Origin: Ceratorhiza oryzae-sativae | Taxonomy: Eukaryota > Basidiomycota > Agaricomycetes > Cantharellales > Ceratobasidiaceae | Assembly (NCBI GenBank): GCA_030998015.1 | Contig: JARWMV010000004.1 | Location: forward strand, 124,001 to 188,000 | Length of the DNA stretch: 64,000 nt | Reading direction: 5' to 3' | In this document: positions 24,423 through 34,559 of the stretch, one piece after another | Layout of the letters: every line of letters starts with the position of its first letter | Position numbering within the stretch: the first letter of the stretch is position 1 | Translations under genes and position numbers: made by a program | Notes under the pieces: model-generated | What the model saw: only the letters and a program-made list of their open reading frames with translations | What the model was told of the DNA's origin: nothing | Database searches by the model: none

Positions 24423-26501
24423 GAGCGGTTTCTGGAGATACTAGCGTGCTGGGGGAAGAGGAGGTTGGGGCGTTGGTGTATTCGGTGAGTGTTGTTTGTC
24501 TAGGAGGGATGACCAATCCGCCTAGTGTTGGTTGAGCTAAGTTATCCGGTCGTGGGTGGGCTTCCTGAGGGCCTAGTGTTGGTTCAACTGGAGGTGGTGC
24601 TGGCGCATAAGTGTGCTCTTTGCGTGTGCGAGGGGGTCGGAAGCGTTGCTCGATCTCTCTAGCTCCAAGGAGCTCCCATGTCCACGCTTCACTAGTAACA
24701 AAGAAACGATAGCGGTTATCTGGGATTCTGTCAGAGAGGTTGGCACACCTGGTAGCGTAGCCTGGGCAGGATGTCGACCAGGTTGGGTGTCCCTTGGTCT
24801 TGCACGTTACGCAGTAGGTGTCTAGCCGATTCGTGCACTTCTCGTTCGATGTTCGCCCCCGCAGGTGCCACACGTCTGCGTGGCAGAGCAGTCCTTAGCT
24901 TGGTGACCTGGTAGCTGGCAATTATAGCATCGCAGCGGGGTTGATAATAGCTTCACCGTAGAGCAGTCCTTCCCCTCTAAAGTCATTCGATTCGCAATCC
25001 AGAGGTTTGCCGTCTCCTTCGTCGTACAGTGGACAATCAAGTGTGCGTGTCTTTGCCCTGGCTCGCGTTTTGAAGGGTCCCTGATCCACCTCAGGCTGAG
25101 TATCGAGCCCTTCGGAAGGTTGTTGGTCTCTTCTAGATAATCGACTGTCGCCTTCTTTGCAACATCAAGGGAGATTGGGACGTGCTGAACTAGAACTGGG
25201 AATTTGCGTTCTCGAATCTGGACTGCACAGCCAAAGCCATCAGTAAATCTGTTGCAAACGTCTGGGCGCACCAGCCAACTCCTCGCTTCCACTGAGTTCA
25301 TTTTGTAGAGCAGCCCCCCATTTGCTTGTCTTGCGACCAAGGTAAACTGAACTTTCTCGGGTTTCCCGTTGAGCAGTTCTGGCTCTACAATCTTCTCTAC
25401 CGCCTTCCGTGCCTGTTCAAGTAAATCCTGTTCAGCAACGTTCTGGAGTCCCCTCTGACCCGAGACCACTTCTGGGTCAATCATCAGTTGCTTCTCTCGT
25501 CTCTCTTCTCCTCGCCTTAATCTCTCTGCTCCTTGTTGAACTTGTTTCTCCGATAGAGAGTTCTCAGGGGCTACCTCTTCCAGTGGAGGCCAGACTCCCC
25601 CCCTTGCCACTGCCGCCGCGTACGATCCACTTCTGCCCCCCGTCTCCTCTTGTCCCTCCACTGGTTCATATCCCCATCCCACTCTTCCTGCTGGCTGTGC
25701 TCCCCAAACTGGCGGAGTCGGGTCAGTGCTCGTCGCTGGGGGTATCACTGGGTCTTTCGCTCGCGCGATTGCTCCCTCCTCCCTCATCTTCGTCCATTCT
25801 CCCCTTTCCACTTCAAGTTTCCTCAGAGTAGCCTTCATCCCATCCAGTACTCTATCTAGCGAGGCCCTTTCAAGCTCCTGCTGTCTCTTCTCCTCCACAA
25901 AACGGCCCCTCTCCCCAGCTAACTCCCTTTTTTCTTGCGTAAGGACCTCCTCCGTCGCACTCACTGTCTCCTCCCTCTCTTCAAGTCTCCTCTTTTCTTC
26001 CTGTAGACCCTCCATCACCTCCTTCTTTGCGCACTCCCTTGCCTCGTCTCTAACGCTCGTATATCTATGAAAGGACGCGTCAGCCGTGGCCTCCGAAACG
26101 ATTTTTCCAAGCGCGTCTTTTAACAGTGTGCCTACTGCTACTGGCACCTCCCAAACTTCCTCGAAGTCCGAGTCTCCGGCCGTCTCCTTGCCCGTGAAGT
26201 TCAAGAGTATTTCGATTAGCTTCTCAAACGCAGGGTGAGAGGTGCCCTGGATGAGGCCTCTGCTCGACAACTCCTTGATTGCAACTGTCGTCGACATGGC
26301 CCGTCGCACCGGCATAGTGGGTGGCTCTACGGGCGCTGGGGCAGTCAACAGATTCGGCGCAGTAAGGACAACTGGCGAGGGAGGGGTAGAGATCGCGGAA
26401 AGACTGGTAGCACGGTTTCCTGCTGGGGTGTTCGCTCTCCTAGATGTCGCAACGCCTGGTAGTGATGGTTTCGGTATTATATTTCTGTTTCTGGTAGACA
26501 T
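24415..26501 (-). CDS. LINE ORF1: gag-like nucleic-acid-binding protein with three zinc knuckles
   Basis: Starts at 26501 (MSTRNRNIIPKP). It has a Ser/Pro-rich N-terminal part, a strongly charged coiled coil (about 26040-25790) and a central RNA-binding-like domain. C-terminal cysteine knuckles follow: CYNCQLPGHQAKDC (about 24920-24880), CGTCGGEH followed by EKC, and CVTCKTKGH further on. The frame changes by one base near 24845, between the second and third knuckles, and continues as a Pro-rich tail to the stop at 24415. Such proteins bind element RNA to form the ribonucleoprotein. The stop overlaps the ORF2 start by several bases. Confidence 0.8.
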
Positions 26502-26635
26502 TCCGGCCAGTTCCAGTAGTGAAGCTAAGTAGCAAAGAGTATGAAAAAGTGTCGAAAAACCAAGAATGAGCGACCCAGATTTCGAACAAGTCCAGTGTGG
26601 CTGTGCTTGATGGTGGTCGTCCCTCTTGTGAGTTG

Positions 26636-26646
26636 AACTACCGTGC
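26636..26646. repeat. Target-site duplication, right copy (AACTACCGTGC)
   Basis: Exact copy of 20170-20180. It lies in what remains of the GTPase gene's second intron, 49 bases before exon 3. Confidence 0.85.
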
Positions 26647-27731
26647 GCACTCTGTTTCAGTCCACCGTTCCCTCGTCCTGATTCATCTGTTCAAGTTCGT
26701 CAATGACGCCAGTGGTGGCAGCCTTGTGGTTGGACATAGATCTCACGCATGCACCCAAGATGTATCCTCAAGTCCAGAGTTCCAGGTCAACGGTCGTAGC
26801 CTCGTTTTGTTCGACACGCCAGGTTTCGACGATACGCACCTGTCAGACACCGAAGTATTGAAGCGCATCGCGGGATTCCTGGCTGAATCGTACGTGTCAT
26901 GTTATGCGCCTTGAGCGGGACACTGAGTTGCTATGTGCCAATTATTCAAGGTATCGAAAAGGGTATAAGCTTACGGGCATTATCTACCTGCACCGCATCA
27001 CCGACATTCGCGTCGGGGGAATCTCTCGTCGCACATTCAACGTCTTCCGCAAGCTTTGTGGCAGAGAATCGCTCTCCAACGTGCTGATCGTGACCAACAT
27101 GTGGTCTGATCCTCCCACCGAGGCCCAACTGCAACGCGAGGAAGAGCTGCGTGATCACCCAGACTTTTTCCAGCCCGCGCTGGAGCAAGGCGCTCAAATG
27201 ACTCGGCGCACACATAAAACGCAAGAGTCTGCGCATAAAATCTTGAGTATGTTGATCGGGAAGAAGGTGACGGCGATGGATATCCAGCGAGAGCTTGTTG
27301 AGCAAAACAGGAAGCTCTCGGATACGGGTGCCGGCCAGATAGTTGAACACGAGCTCCGCATGGCGGCGGAGAAACATCATGCGGAGATGGCACAGGTCAA
27401 AGCGGATATGGAAGAAGCTATCCGCGATCGGGATGAGCGCACGAAAAAAGAATTGGAAGAGTGGCAGGCGCGAGCCAAAGCGGAGGACGAGCGGCGCATG
27501 AATGAGTTGGAATCGATGAAGAAAGGGTTCGGGGAAGAGCAAGAGCGGTGGAAAAAGGAAATTGAAGTGGCTAAAAAGTATCGTGAGGAAGCGGAGAAGG
27601 CCAGGAATGAAATCGAAGAGGTTAGACGCAATCAGCAAGCGGCCGACGAACAGCATCGCCGTCAGATGCAAGAACGCATCTCTCAGTTGGAGCACGATTT
27701 GGCTCATAAGCCGGTTTGCATTATTGCTTAA

Positions 27732-28796
27732 TTTTGTAGAATGCAGTGCGATCGGGCAGTATATAAAATATTGGACACCTGCACCACAATGGGGGATGTA
27801 GACAAAAATCACCTAATTTACTCTGTTCATCTACGAAACCGTGAAGCCCCTTTTTTGCGGATCAAAATTGGCTACACGCTATCCATCCGTCGATATAGGC
27901 ATATCAAACGATCATTCGTCTCATTAACCGCTAGACATATGTGAAAGAAGTTTATATTGCGCATTACGATTAAGTGTGCTTGAACCCCTGGCTACGGTTC
28001 TCTGCTTTTGGCAGAGAATCTAGATAGCTCAAAATAGCTCCACATGTCTTAGTATGCATTTTAGCGCTCACTAGATCAAGAGGAGCACAGACTACCAGCG
28101 CTAACAGGGCCTAATGAGTGCTAAAAAGCATACTTAGAAGCCAAGCTGCTAGTGTGCGCTAGTCAGATTTTCGGTTTTTAGCTGAGTTCTTCAGGCTGAG
28201 AGGATCATCGCATTGCCGCAACGCATGGACTCTAATTAGCGACGCGATCTCAGGCAATTCAAAGCGCTCCCGCATTCCTTGCGCATACAGGCTATTTTCG
28301 CCAACTTCGTGCAAGGATCTCAACCTCTCGATTTGGAGACCAAGGCCCATTCACGTCATAACCGTTGCTTCTGTGGAAAATCCGAATGAGAGAAATAATC
28401 TTACTGCGGCCAATTACACATAGTAACCTTGACTCACGCCATCCGGTGATCGATACTTATCTTTAGCCACTCGTTCCTTGGTTTCCGAGTCAATCACAAC
28501 ATCCTTCTCGAAGCCATGGCGCGTCAATTTCTACCGGCTGGGCACGGGGACAATGTGACGAATTCTTGGCTATCGATTTCATATGTCCAAATATAGACTT
28601 AATGCACTTCGAGATCATGTAGCTGTTCTGTCGAGTAGCCACCCCGTTTTCCGAGTGGCAACCGTTTCGCTGAACGTGGTTGACGAACGAAGTGCCGCAT
28701 GTTCGAAGCAATCGCCACTTGATGGGGCGTTACCAACTCGTGCTGCGCACTTAGACTCGACTGTGAGCCTAGCCACTTCAATTCGTGCGTTCTACG
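27732..28796. other. Intergenic gap between GTPase copies 2 and 3
   Basis: No gene was recognised apart from the small hairpin repeat described separately at 28048-28137. The last few hundred bases presumably carry the promoter of copy 3. Confidence 0.4.
28048..28137. repeat. Short imperfect inverted repeat (MITE-like hairpin)
   Basis: Arms of 23 bases at 28048-28070 and 28115-28137 are near-perfect reverse complements (CTTAGTATGCATTTTAGCGC against CTAAGTATGCTTTTTAGCAC). About 44 bases lie between them. It could be a tiny MITE or a decayed remnant; no clear target-site duplication was seen. Confidence 0.5.
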
Positions 28797-30001
28797 ATGA
28801 CTGTTGATCATTCGTTGGTTGCGTATGCCGCTCTTTGCCCATATCATGATGCAATGCTAACACTCTCCTAGTATTTTCGGCGCTACCGGGACAGGCAAGA
28901 CTACTGTATGTATATTTCATAAACCAACTACTCCCTTCTGATCCTTCGACTAGTTTGTCAATGACGCGAGCGGGGCCAACCTCGTTGTCGGACACAAGTC
29001 ACACGCATGCACCCAGGACGTCGCTCAAAGCCCCGTCTTCCAAGTCAATGGTTCTAATGTGATCCTTTTCGATACTCCAGGTTTCGACGATACCCAGGTG
29101 TCCGATACCGAAATATTGAAGCGCATCGGAGAGTTCTTGGCAAATTCGTATGTTGCTTATCCCCCTCCCCCTCCAATACGCCCATCCCTCACGCATAACA
29201 CTCACGACTAGATATCAAAACGGCAAGAAGCTCACTGGTATCATCTACCTCCACCGCATCACTGATATCCGGGTTGGAGGTATATCCCGTCGTACCTTTA
29301 ACGTCTTCCGAAACCTGTGTGGCAACGACTCGCTTTCGAATGTCCTGATCGTGACCAACATGTGGTCCGATCCGCCAACACAAGCCCAACTGGACCGCGA
29401 AGAAGAGTTAAGAAACCACAAAGACTTTTTCCAACCCGCACTGGAGAAAGGTGCACGCATGGCTCGGCGCACACACAAGACTAGAGAGTCGGCACACGAG
29501 CTTTTGGCCATGCTGGTCGGAAGAGAGGCGACGACCATGGCTATTCAGCAAGAGCTCGTCGACCAGAAGAAGGATCTTTCGGACACCGGTGCTGGGCAAG
29601 TCGTCGAGCATGAGCTCCGGATGGCGGCAGAAAAACACGAGGCGGAGATGGCAAAGGCAAAAGCGGAGATGGAGGCCGCTCTGCGCGAGCAGGAAGAACG
29701 CACTCGTCGAGAGCTTGAAGAACAAAGAGCCAAGGCCAAGGCAGAAGAAGAGCGCCGCGCTAGGGAAATGGAGGAAATTGAGAGAAAAATCCGAGAGGAG
29801 CAGGAGCAGCGACAGAAGGAATTCGATTTAGCGAGGGCAGCGCAAGAGGCAGCGGATAGAGCAAAGCAAGAGGTTGAAGAGGCATTGAGGAGGCAGTGGG
29901 AACAGGCAGAGGCCCATCGCCGATATTTGGAAGAGAGAGCGGCCCAGTTGCAGCGCGACTTGGCTCATCACCACCACCATTCGGGCTGCTTGATCGCTTG
30001 A
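28797..30001 (+). CDS. AIG1/GIMAP-like GTPase with coiled coil and CaaX box, copy 3
   Basis: Proposed exons are 28797-28813 (MTVDHS), 28872-28905 (IFGATGTGKTT), 28954-29147 (FVNDASGANL to the G3 box DTPGFDDTQ) and 29212-30001. The first intron has a perfect TGCTAAC branch site. TNMWSDPPTQ (about 29357-29386) occupies the G4 position. A long coiled coil rich in E, K, R and A follows. The tail has five consecutive histidines and ends CLIA, a CaaX box. It is very similar to copy 2 in the sequences flanking the G boxes, which implies tandem duplication. A role in membrane-bound signalling or defence is suggested only by analogy with animal and plant AIG1/GIMAP proteins. Confidence 0.85.
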
Positions 30002-30933
30002 AGATTTTATTGATGACCAGTCGCGCAGATGAAAAATAAAATACTTGAAAACCCCGCCGAAATAGTTATAAATGAGTAGCATTAGCTCAACTAGCTTGTG
30101 GTTTGAGGGGCGATGGTCAAGGCTCGGTGTTTCTCCGGAGAAGCGCAGAGGCTGTGCCATAGACACCCTGATTCCATGTCCACGTGACTGGTCATTTTTA
30201 TTTTTATTTTGCATACATATTTGGAGACCACGAACACAAAGGTCGAACTGGTCGAAGACAAACAGCAGAAAAAAAAAAACAGGGAGGACGGGGCACAAAA
30301 GGGCGGAACGGGGGACAGTTGCCAAACGGTCAAACGGCGTGCTAGAAACAGAGGAGGGCACGAAGAGAGCCGAGAACATCAACCAATCTAAATCCCAGAA
30401 TGATCACGAGGGAAGACCCACATCACTGGTAACGGTGTCACGAACCTTGGTTCAATCTACATACTTGCGCAAGTACTAGAAATGCCGAGGTCGGTACAGT
30501 TTGTGCGACACCCGTGAGAAATCTCGCACAACGCTCGATCGGCCAATTGCACACGGGCGATTGACGCTTGACAAGCCGATAGAAGACTCCAAAGGGCGAA
30601 GATGCCTTGGCCATTCAGACATCAGGCACACAACAGCAACACGAGGATGCTCGGTGGAACCTATCCCGTCAGTGGATGAAGGTCCCGGTCTGTCACGTTG
30701 CACTTGGGGGTGTACTGTACTATGTCCTTTTGGACAAAAGGCAGCACAGCACCATCTCAAACCCCATTTCCGAAATAAGCGCTGCAGTATCGGTAATCCA
30801 GTCCGAATCGAGGGTTATTCTGTAAAGACCCAACGGAACACCAAGGGCCAACCCCCAATGCTGTCGACCTATAAAATCCGACCCATATGGAACACCAGGC
30901 AACTCAACAATTGCGTATATCCTTCGTGCCGAA
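30002..30933. other. Intergenic region upstream of the peroxidase
   Basis: No gene was recognised in either strand; the overlapping open frames have no family resemblance. The right end holds the peroxidase promoter. Confidence 0.4.
30870..30876 (+). promoter_or_regulatory. TATA box of the DyP peroxidase gene
   Basis: TATAAAA lies 64 bp upstream of the ATG at 30934, a typical distance for a fungal gene with a short leader. Confidence 0.55.
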
Positions 30934-32847
30934 ATGTCTCAAACCACATTCGCCGACCCGATTCCTGGACCAGCCCCGGTGAACCTCGAAAACATTCAAG
31001 GCGATGTCATGCACGTTTACATTCAGCGTCATTCAGGTCCTCACTAACCTTGATGTCCTTAGATACGGGCTTCTGAAGAACCATGAACACTTTTTCTTCT
31101 TCACGATTGTCGATCCAGGTAATACTTTGCCCTCTATTCACACATTTCCACTAAATGACACTACGTACGGCAGCTGCCTTCAAGTCGAATCTGTCCTCGA
31201 TCCAGTTTACCACTGCTCAGGAGGTCAAAACACTCCGCGAGGCCGCTCGAGAGCTCAAGACGAGATCACCCGGCCAAAAACTCCCGCTCAAATTGATCAA
31301 CATATCCTTTTCGCAAAAGGGCCTCGACGTACTCGGAATCAAAGGAAAAATGAACGACGCTTCCTTTGAAAAGGGCCAGCTCGGGGATGCCAAGGACTTG
31401 GGCGACCCACCCGCGAAGCACCAAGTTCCTTACAAGCCCGATTGGAAGCCGGCTTACTTTGAGCCGATTCATGGTGTGATTCAAGCGGCGGGAGAAACGT
31501 TCAAGAGTGCGAATTCGGTCATTGATGATGCGATCGAGAAGCTCAAGGGTTCTATCAAGGAGGTATATCGACTGAACGGAAACACCCGGCCGGGCGACCA
31601 GAGGGTTAGTCTTGGTGTGAAAAGCAAGGGCTGGAGTCTGATCCTGACGGTTGTATGCGCAGAAAAATGAGCACTTTGGATGGCAAGTATTCAGTTCACC
31701 AAAGGAACGATGTTGTTCCAACATATTTTGACACGATGCTTTCACCAGGCAAGACGGGATCTCCAATCCTCTTATTAGAGGCGTCCCCTATCCACCCGAT
31801 ATCCCTGATGGGCAAGGCGAAGTCAATCCCGGTGAGTAGCAACTTTAGCCACCGACCACAGGAACTAACGCCAGAATGATCCAGGTGTTATCCTATTAGG
31901 CCAAAAGGGCGACAACGATGCGCAAGACAAGCCTATAGTCCGGCCCAACTGGGCATTTGAGGGAAGTATCATGGTATTCCGCGAGCTCCAGCAACTCGTA
32001 CCAGAATTCGACGATTTCCTCGAGAAAAACCCGTTCCCTGTCCAGATCCCTCGAGAGGAGGGCAAAGCGTTACAAGGCGCACGGTTCATGGGGCGGTGGA
32101 AGAGCGGTACGTACATGGTTGTTGGTGATTGAATCCGGAATCCAGATACCCATCTCGAATTTAGGGGTCCCAATCCAGTCCAGCCCCACAAAGGACGATC
32201 CCCAATACTTGGCGCGGGACAAGATCAACAATTTCAAGTATCCACAAGAGCCCGGGGATGCTGGTCAGGAGGCGTGCCCTTATGCATCGCACATACGCAA
32301 GATGCGCCCACGCGAAGATCTCCTGCCGCCCAGGCAGGAAGCTACTCGTATCAACCGAAAGGGCATCACGTATGGACCCGGTTGGTCTGCTCTCTACCAA
32401 TCTGGTTCGTAAAAAGGCTGACAACAAAACCTCGATTTAATAGAGGTGCAGCCAGATGAGGAAACGGAACGCACGACGATGTACGAACGCGGTCTTGCAT
32501 TTGTATGCTACCAGAGCAACATGACAGAGCATGGATTCCTACTTTTGCAGACCAGTACGTCAAGAGTCACCTGTGGGCTGTTTCTTGACACTGATGTGTA
32601 CTTGCTATCAGAGTGGGCTAACAACGACCGGTTTTTGGCAAGGGAAAAGCATATGGACAAACTAGGATTTGATCCGATCATTGGCCAAGCCCTTGGAGCG
32701 CCAAGAAATACGACATACCGACAGGACGGGTCGTCTGTATCTCTCCCCGAAGACTGGGTGATTCCACGTGGCGGCGAATACTTTTTCACGCCTTCGGTCG
32801 CGGCGTTGAAGTCTGTTTTTGTCGGAAAGCCTTATGACGGGAAATAA
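30934..32847 (+). CDS. DyP-type (dye-decolorising) heme peroxidase
   Basis: Starts MSQTTFADPIPGP and contains ENIQGDV joined by splicing to IYGLLKNHEHFFFF. The GWQDGISNPLI segment carries the catalytic Asp of the DyP GxxDG motif. CPYASHIRKMRPRED (about 32276-32315) carries the proximal heme His. RINRKGITYGP follows, and the C-terminal WVIPRGGEYFFTPS is family-typical. The enzyme oxidises dyes and aromatic compounds with hydrogen peroxide. No signal peptide is visible at this start, so the protein may be intracellular, unlike many secreted fungal DyPs. Two introns (31011-31062 and 31683-31748) need GC-AG borders to give the conserved sequence; the others are GT-AG. The gene looks intact otherwise. 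Confidence 0.88.
31011..31062 (+). other. GC-AG intron 1 of the DyP gene
   Basis: The donor is GCACGT, the branch CACTAACC and the acceptor CTTAG. It gives GDV-IYGLLKN in phase. No GT donor in the neighbourhood has the required phase. Confidence 0.5.
31683..31748 (+). other. GC-AG intron in the DyP active-site region
   Basis: The donor is GCAAGT and the acceptor ACCAG. It joins codons to read FGWQDGISNP, the invariant catalytic region. The GT two codons later cannot restore this frame. Confidence 0.65.
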
Positions 32848-33921
32848 CCAGTCGTTTATATCATATGTCCAACATGAACCCAATGTAACAAGTTGATAGA
32901 TTCGCCTTGCCGAGGCTCGGGTATTCATTATGTGAAGTTGGGAGTCAAATGGATAATTCTCGATGCCCTGCCATTGGCAACGTGGGTATGTTCGAAGCTG
33001 CGGTGGTCGATCATGCTATAATATCGTTGGTCTGTACACAATCTGATAACGCCATTTCTGTTATATATAGTTTTCGGAGAAACCAACTGTCTCCACGCAC
33101 TGTGACGGGCGACAACTTGCAGCCGTTCTACATGCTTTGTTCAAATCGCCCCCAGGTTGGCTCTCGCCACGCGATTTTCCCCCAGAGCTCCATTCAAATA
33201 TTTATTATCCGTTCCATGGCACAGTGGACGATTCTGTGTGACCAGCACGCATCGGGCCAAAGATGGAAAGAGTGCAGAGGACTAGTTCAGTTGATTACGC
33301 CGTTTTCATGACCTCCAAGATACGGGCCAATCGCATAATATTTCCTTGGCAGTTTCATCCACGAGAAGGAATCATGCCTATCCGGTGATCGGCAACGGTC
33401 GTGAATCAAGTAATGATAGAGCTCGGTATGGAATCAAGGATTCAGCCCTTCCACGGTCGTGCTTGTCGTAAGACGGGGCCAGGAGGTCGTGTATGCGTTG
33501 AAGTAGTGTCTCGTCGCCTGGCGCGGTTCGTGTGTCCATGTCCAAAGCGAAAACTCCAGCACTGCCACCGGTGAGCTTACATAATGACGCTAAACGCGAC
33601 ACGGTTGATGAATTGGTATCACCGAAGAGCCACGGCCGTCTCGGGGCCGTGCGGGCATCGTTTCATAAGCTAAAAAAGACGATTTACCCCCCAGACAATA
33701 AAATCTACAATCATCATGACAATTGATACGAGTATAGAGTATACATATGCGATACGAGAATGAGCTATAATGATACAACACCCGACGCTTCCAAGCGGAA
33801 CATGAACGAAAATAGCGACAACCCAGGAATAGAATACGGCTCATCCCCCCTATTCAAAATGAAGCGGGCCCCCTTATTTGAAATGAGAGCGGTGGACAGG
33901 AAGACACGATGGCGCCTCGCA
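32848..33921. other. Intergenic region downstream of the peroxidase
   Basis: No recognised gene. A minus-strand open frame at 33378-33602 (74 codons) has a protein-like composition but no recognisable family and no supporting context. Confidence 0.35.
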
Positions 33922-34499
33922 TCACTCTTCGCTCGTGCTCCGCTCATCGCTCACGGCGTCCCAGCTCCGTCGTGGGACGGTCCAGTTGAGAGATTCGTGT
34001 CTGCGGGCATAGGGATGGGAACGGGCGTCTTTCCTCGCGCGGACCGACGGCGACACTTCCCGGCGGGTCGGGGATAGGGGGCTAGTGGGTGATACGGGGC
34101 TCTTTGGCTGAGAGTGTTGCTGTTGTTGTTGCTGCTGCTGCTGCTGGTGACGGATCTGGGCAGCGGCAAGGTTGATCTGCATCTGCAGGACGTTTTGTTG
34201 CAGAGCGGCGACGGCGGCGATGCGGGCTTCTTCGGCAGCCTTGGCGTTGAGCAGGGCAATGAGCATGTCGCGGTCGCCCTGGCCCTTGGTGGCATAGGCA
34301 GCGAGGATCTCGCGCAGGGTGGGCGGTGGCGGCTGCTGTGCGGGAAAGCGGGTGTCAGCGCGGGAAGCAGCGGTGGCGCAAGCGGGACTTGCCGAGAGCG
34401 CCTGGAGCGACGAGTCGATGGAGTGTTCGCCTGGGACGGCGACCTGGGGCTCGATGCACGGGCAGAGCGCGGCGGAGAGGCGTAGGCGGCAGTAGACAT
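33922..34499 (-). CDS. Uncharacterised Ser/Pro/Gln-rich protein with a short coiled coil
   Basis: Proposed start at 34499 (MSTAAYASPPRSARA), about 45 bp downstream of a TATATA element at 34543-34550. The N-terminal third is Ser/Arg/Pro-rich and disordered. A compact segment follows, reading ILAAYATKGQGDRDMLIALL and then AAEEARIAAVAALQQNV, which looks helical and is the only part likely to be folded. After it come a run of ten glutamines (CAG/CAA repeat, about 34112-34148) and a Ser/Pro tail resembling phosphorylation sites. The N-terminal frame and the rest differ by one missing base at about 34343, in a run of C. I do not recognise the family and assign no function. Confidence 0.55.
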
Positions 34500-34540
34500 G
34501 GCGGGTAGCAGTGGATTGGCCATCAGCCCCCGTCCACACC

Positions 34541-34552
34541 CGGAATATATAA
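34541..34552 (-). promoter_or_regulatory. TATA-like element for the Q-rich protein gene
   Basis: The coding strand reads TTATATATTCC 45-55 bp before the proposed ATG at 34499. This supports that start over the upstream ATG at 34704. Confidence 0.4.
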
Positions 34553-34559
34553 GATTGTG

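Larger units (their letters stand above)
20181..26635 (-). mobile_element. Non-LTR retrotransposon (LINE, Tad-like organisation), apparently full length
   Basis: Minus-strand element with a 5' UTR of about 130 nt, ORF1 with zinc knuckles, ORF2 with apurinic endonuclease and reverse transcriptase, an RNase H region, a 3' UTR of about 360 nt and a terminal short CAA repeat (TGTTGTTGTTG on the plus strand at 20181). It is bracketed by perfect 11-bp duplications. Endonuclease, reverse transcriptase and RNase H in this order is typical of the fungal Tad/I group; a tree would be needed to place the clade. ORF2 is open over 984 codons. Two one-base frame breaks (in ORF1 near 24845 and between the RT and RNase H regions near 21475) match the missing-base pattern seen elsewhere in this window. 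Confidence 0.9.
20056..27731 (+). pseudogene. AIG1/GIMAP-like GTPase copy 2, interrupted by a LINE in its second intron
   Basis: Exon 1 is at 20056-20081 (MTAGISLIA), exon 2 at 20143-20176 (IFGATGTGKTT, the P-loop), exon 3 at 26696-26889 (FVNDASGGSL through DTPGFDDTH) and exon 4 at 26951-27731 (TNMWSDPP, coiled coil, C-terminal CIIA). A 6,455-bp LINE lies between exons 2 and 3, in opposite orientation, starting four bases after the splice donor. Without the insert and one copy of the duplicated target site, the intron would be 53 nt with a GTGCGC donor and a TTCAAG acceptor, like its neighbours. All four exons remain open, so the insertion is probably recent. A 6.5 kb intron is far outside the size normal for such fungi, so expression of full-length protein is doubtful. 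A shorter product from the 3' part would lack the P-loop. Confidence 0.85.

Noticed and set aside
25409..26070. Plus-strand Ser/Leu-rich open frames over the LINE
   Set aside because: They mirror the charged coiled coil of LINE ORF1 on the minus strand.
26567..26700. GTPase copy 2 appeared to lack a P-loop, as if it were a pseudo-GTPase
   Set aside because: The missing P-loop exon was found at 20143-20176, on the other side of the LINE. The flanking 11-bp duplications show they were once adjacent.
26946..27812. Long minus-strand open frame opposite GTPase copy 2
   Set aside because: It is a shadow of the coiled-coil coding region. The plus strand has the G-domain motifs and CaaX end.
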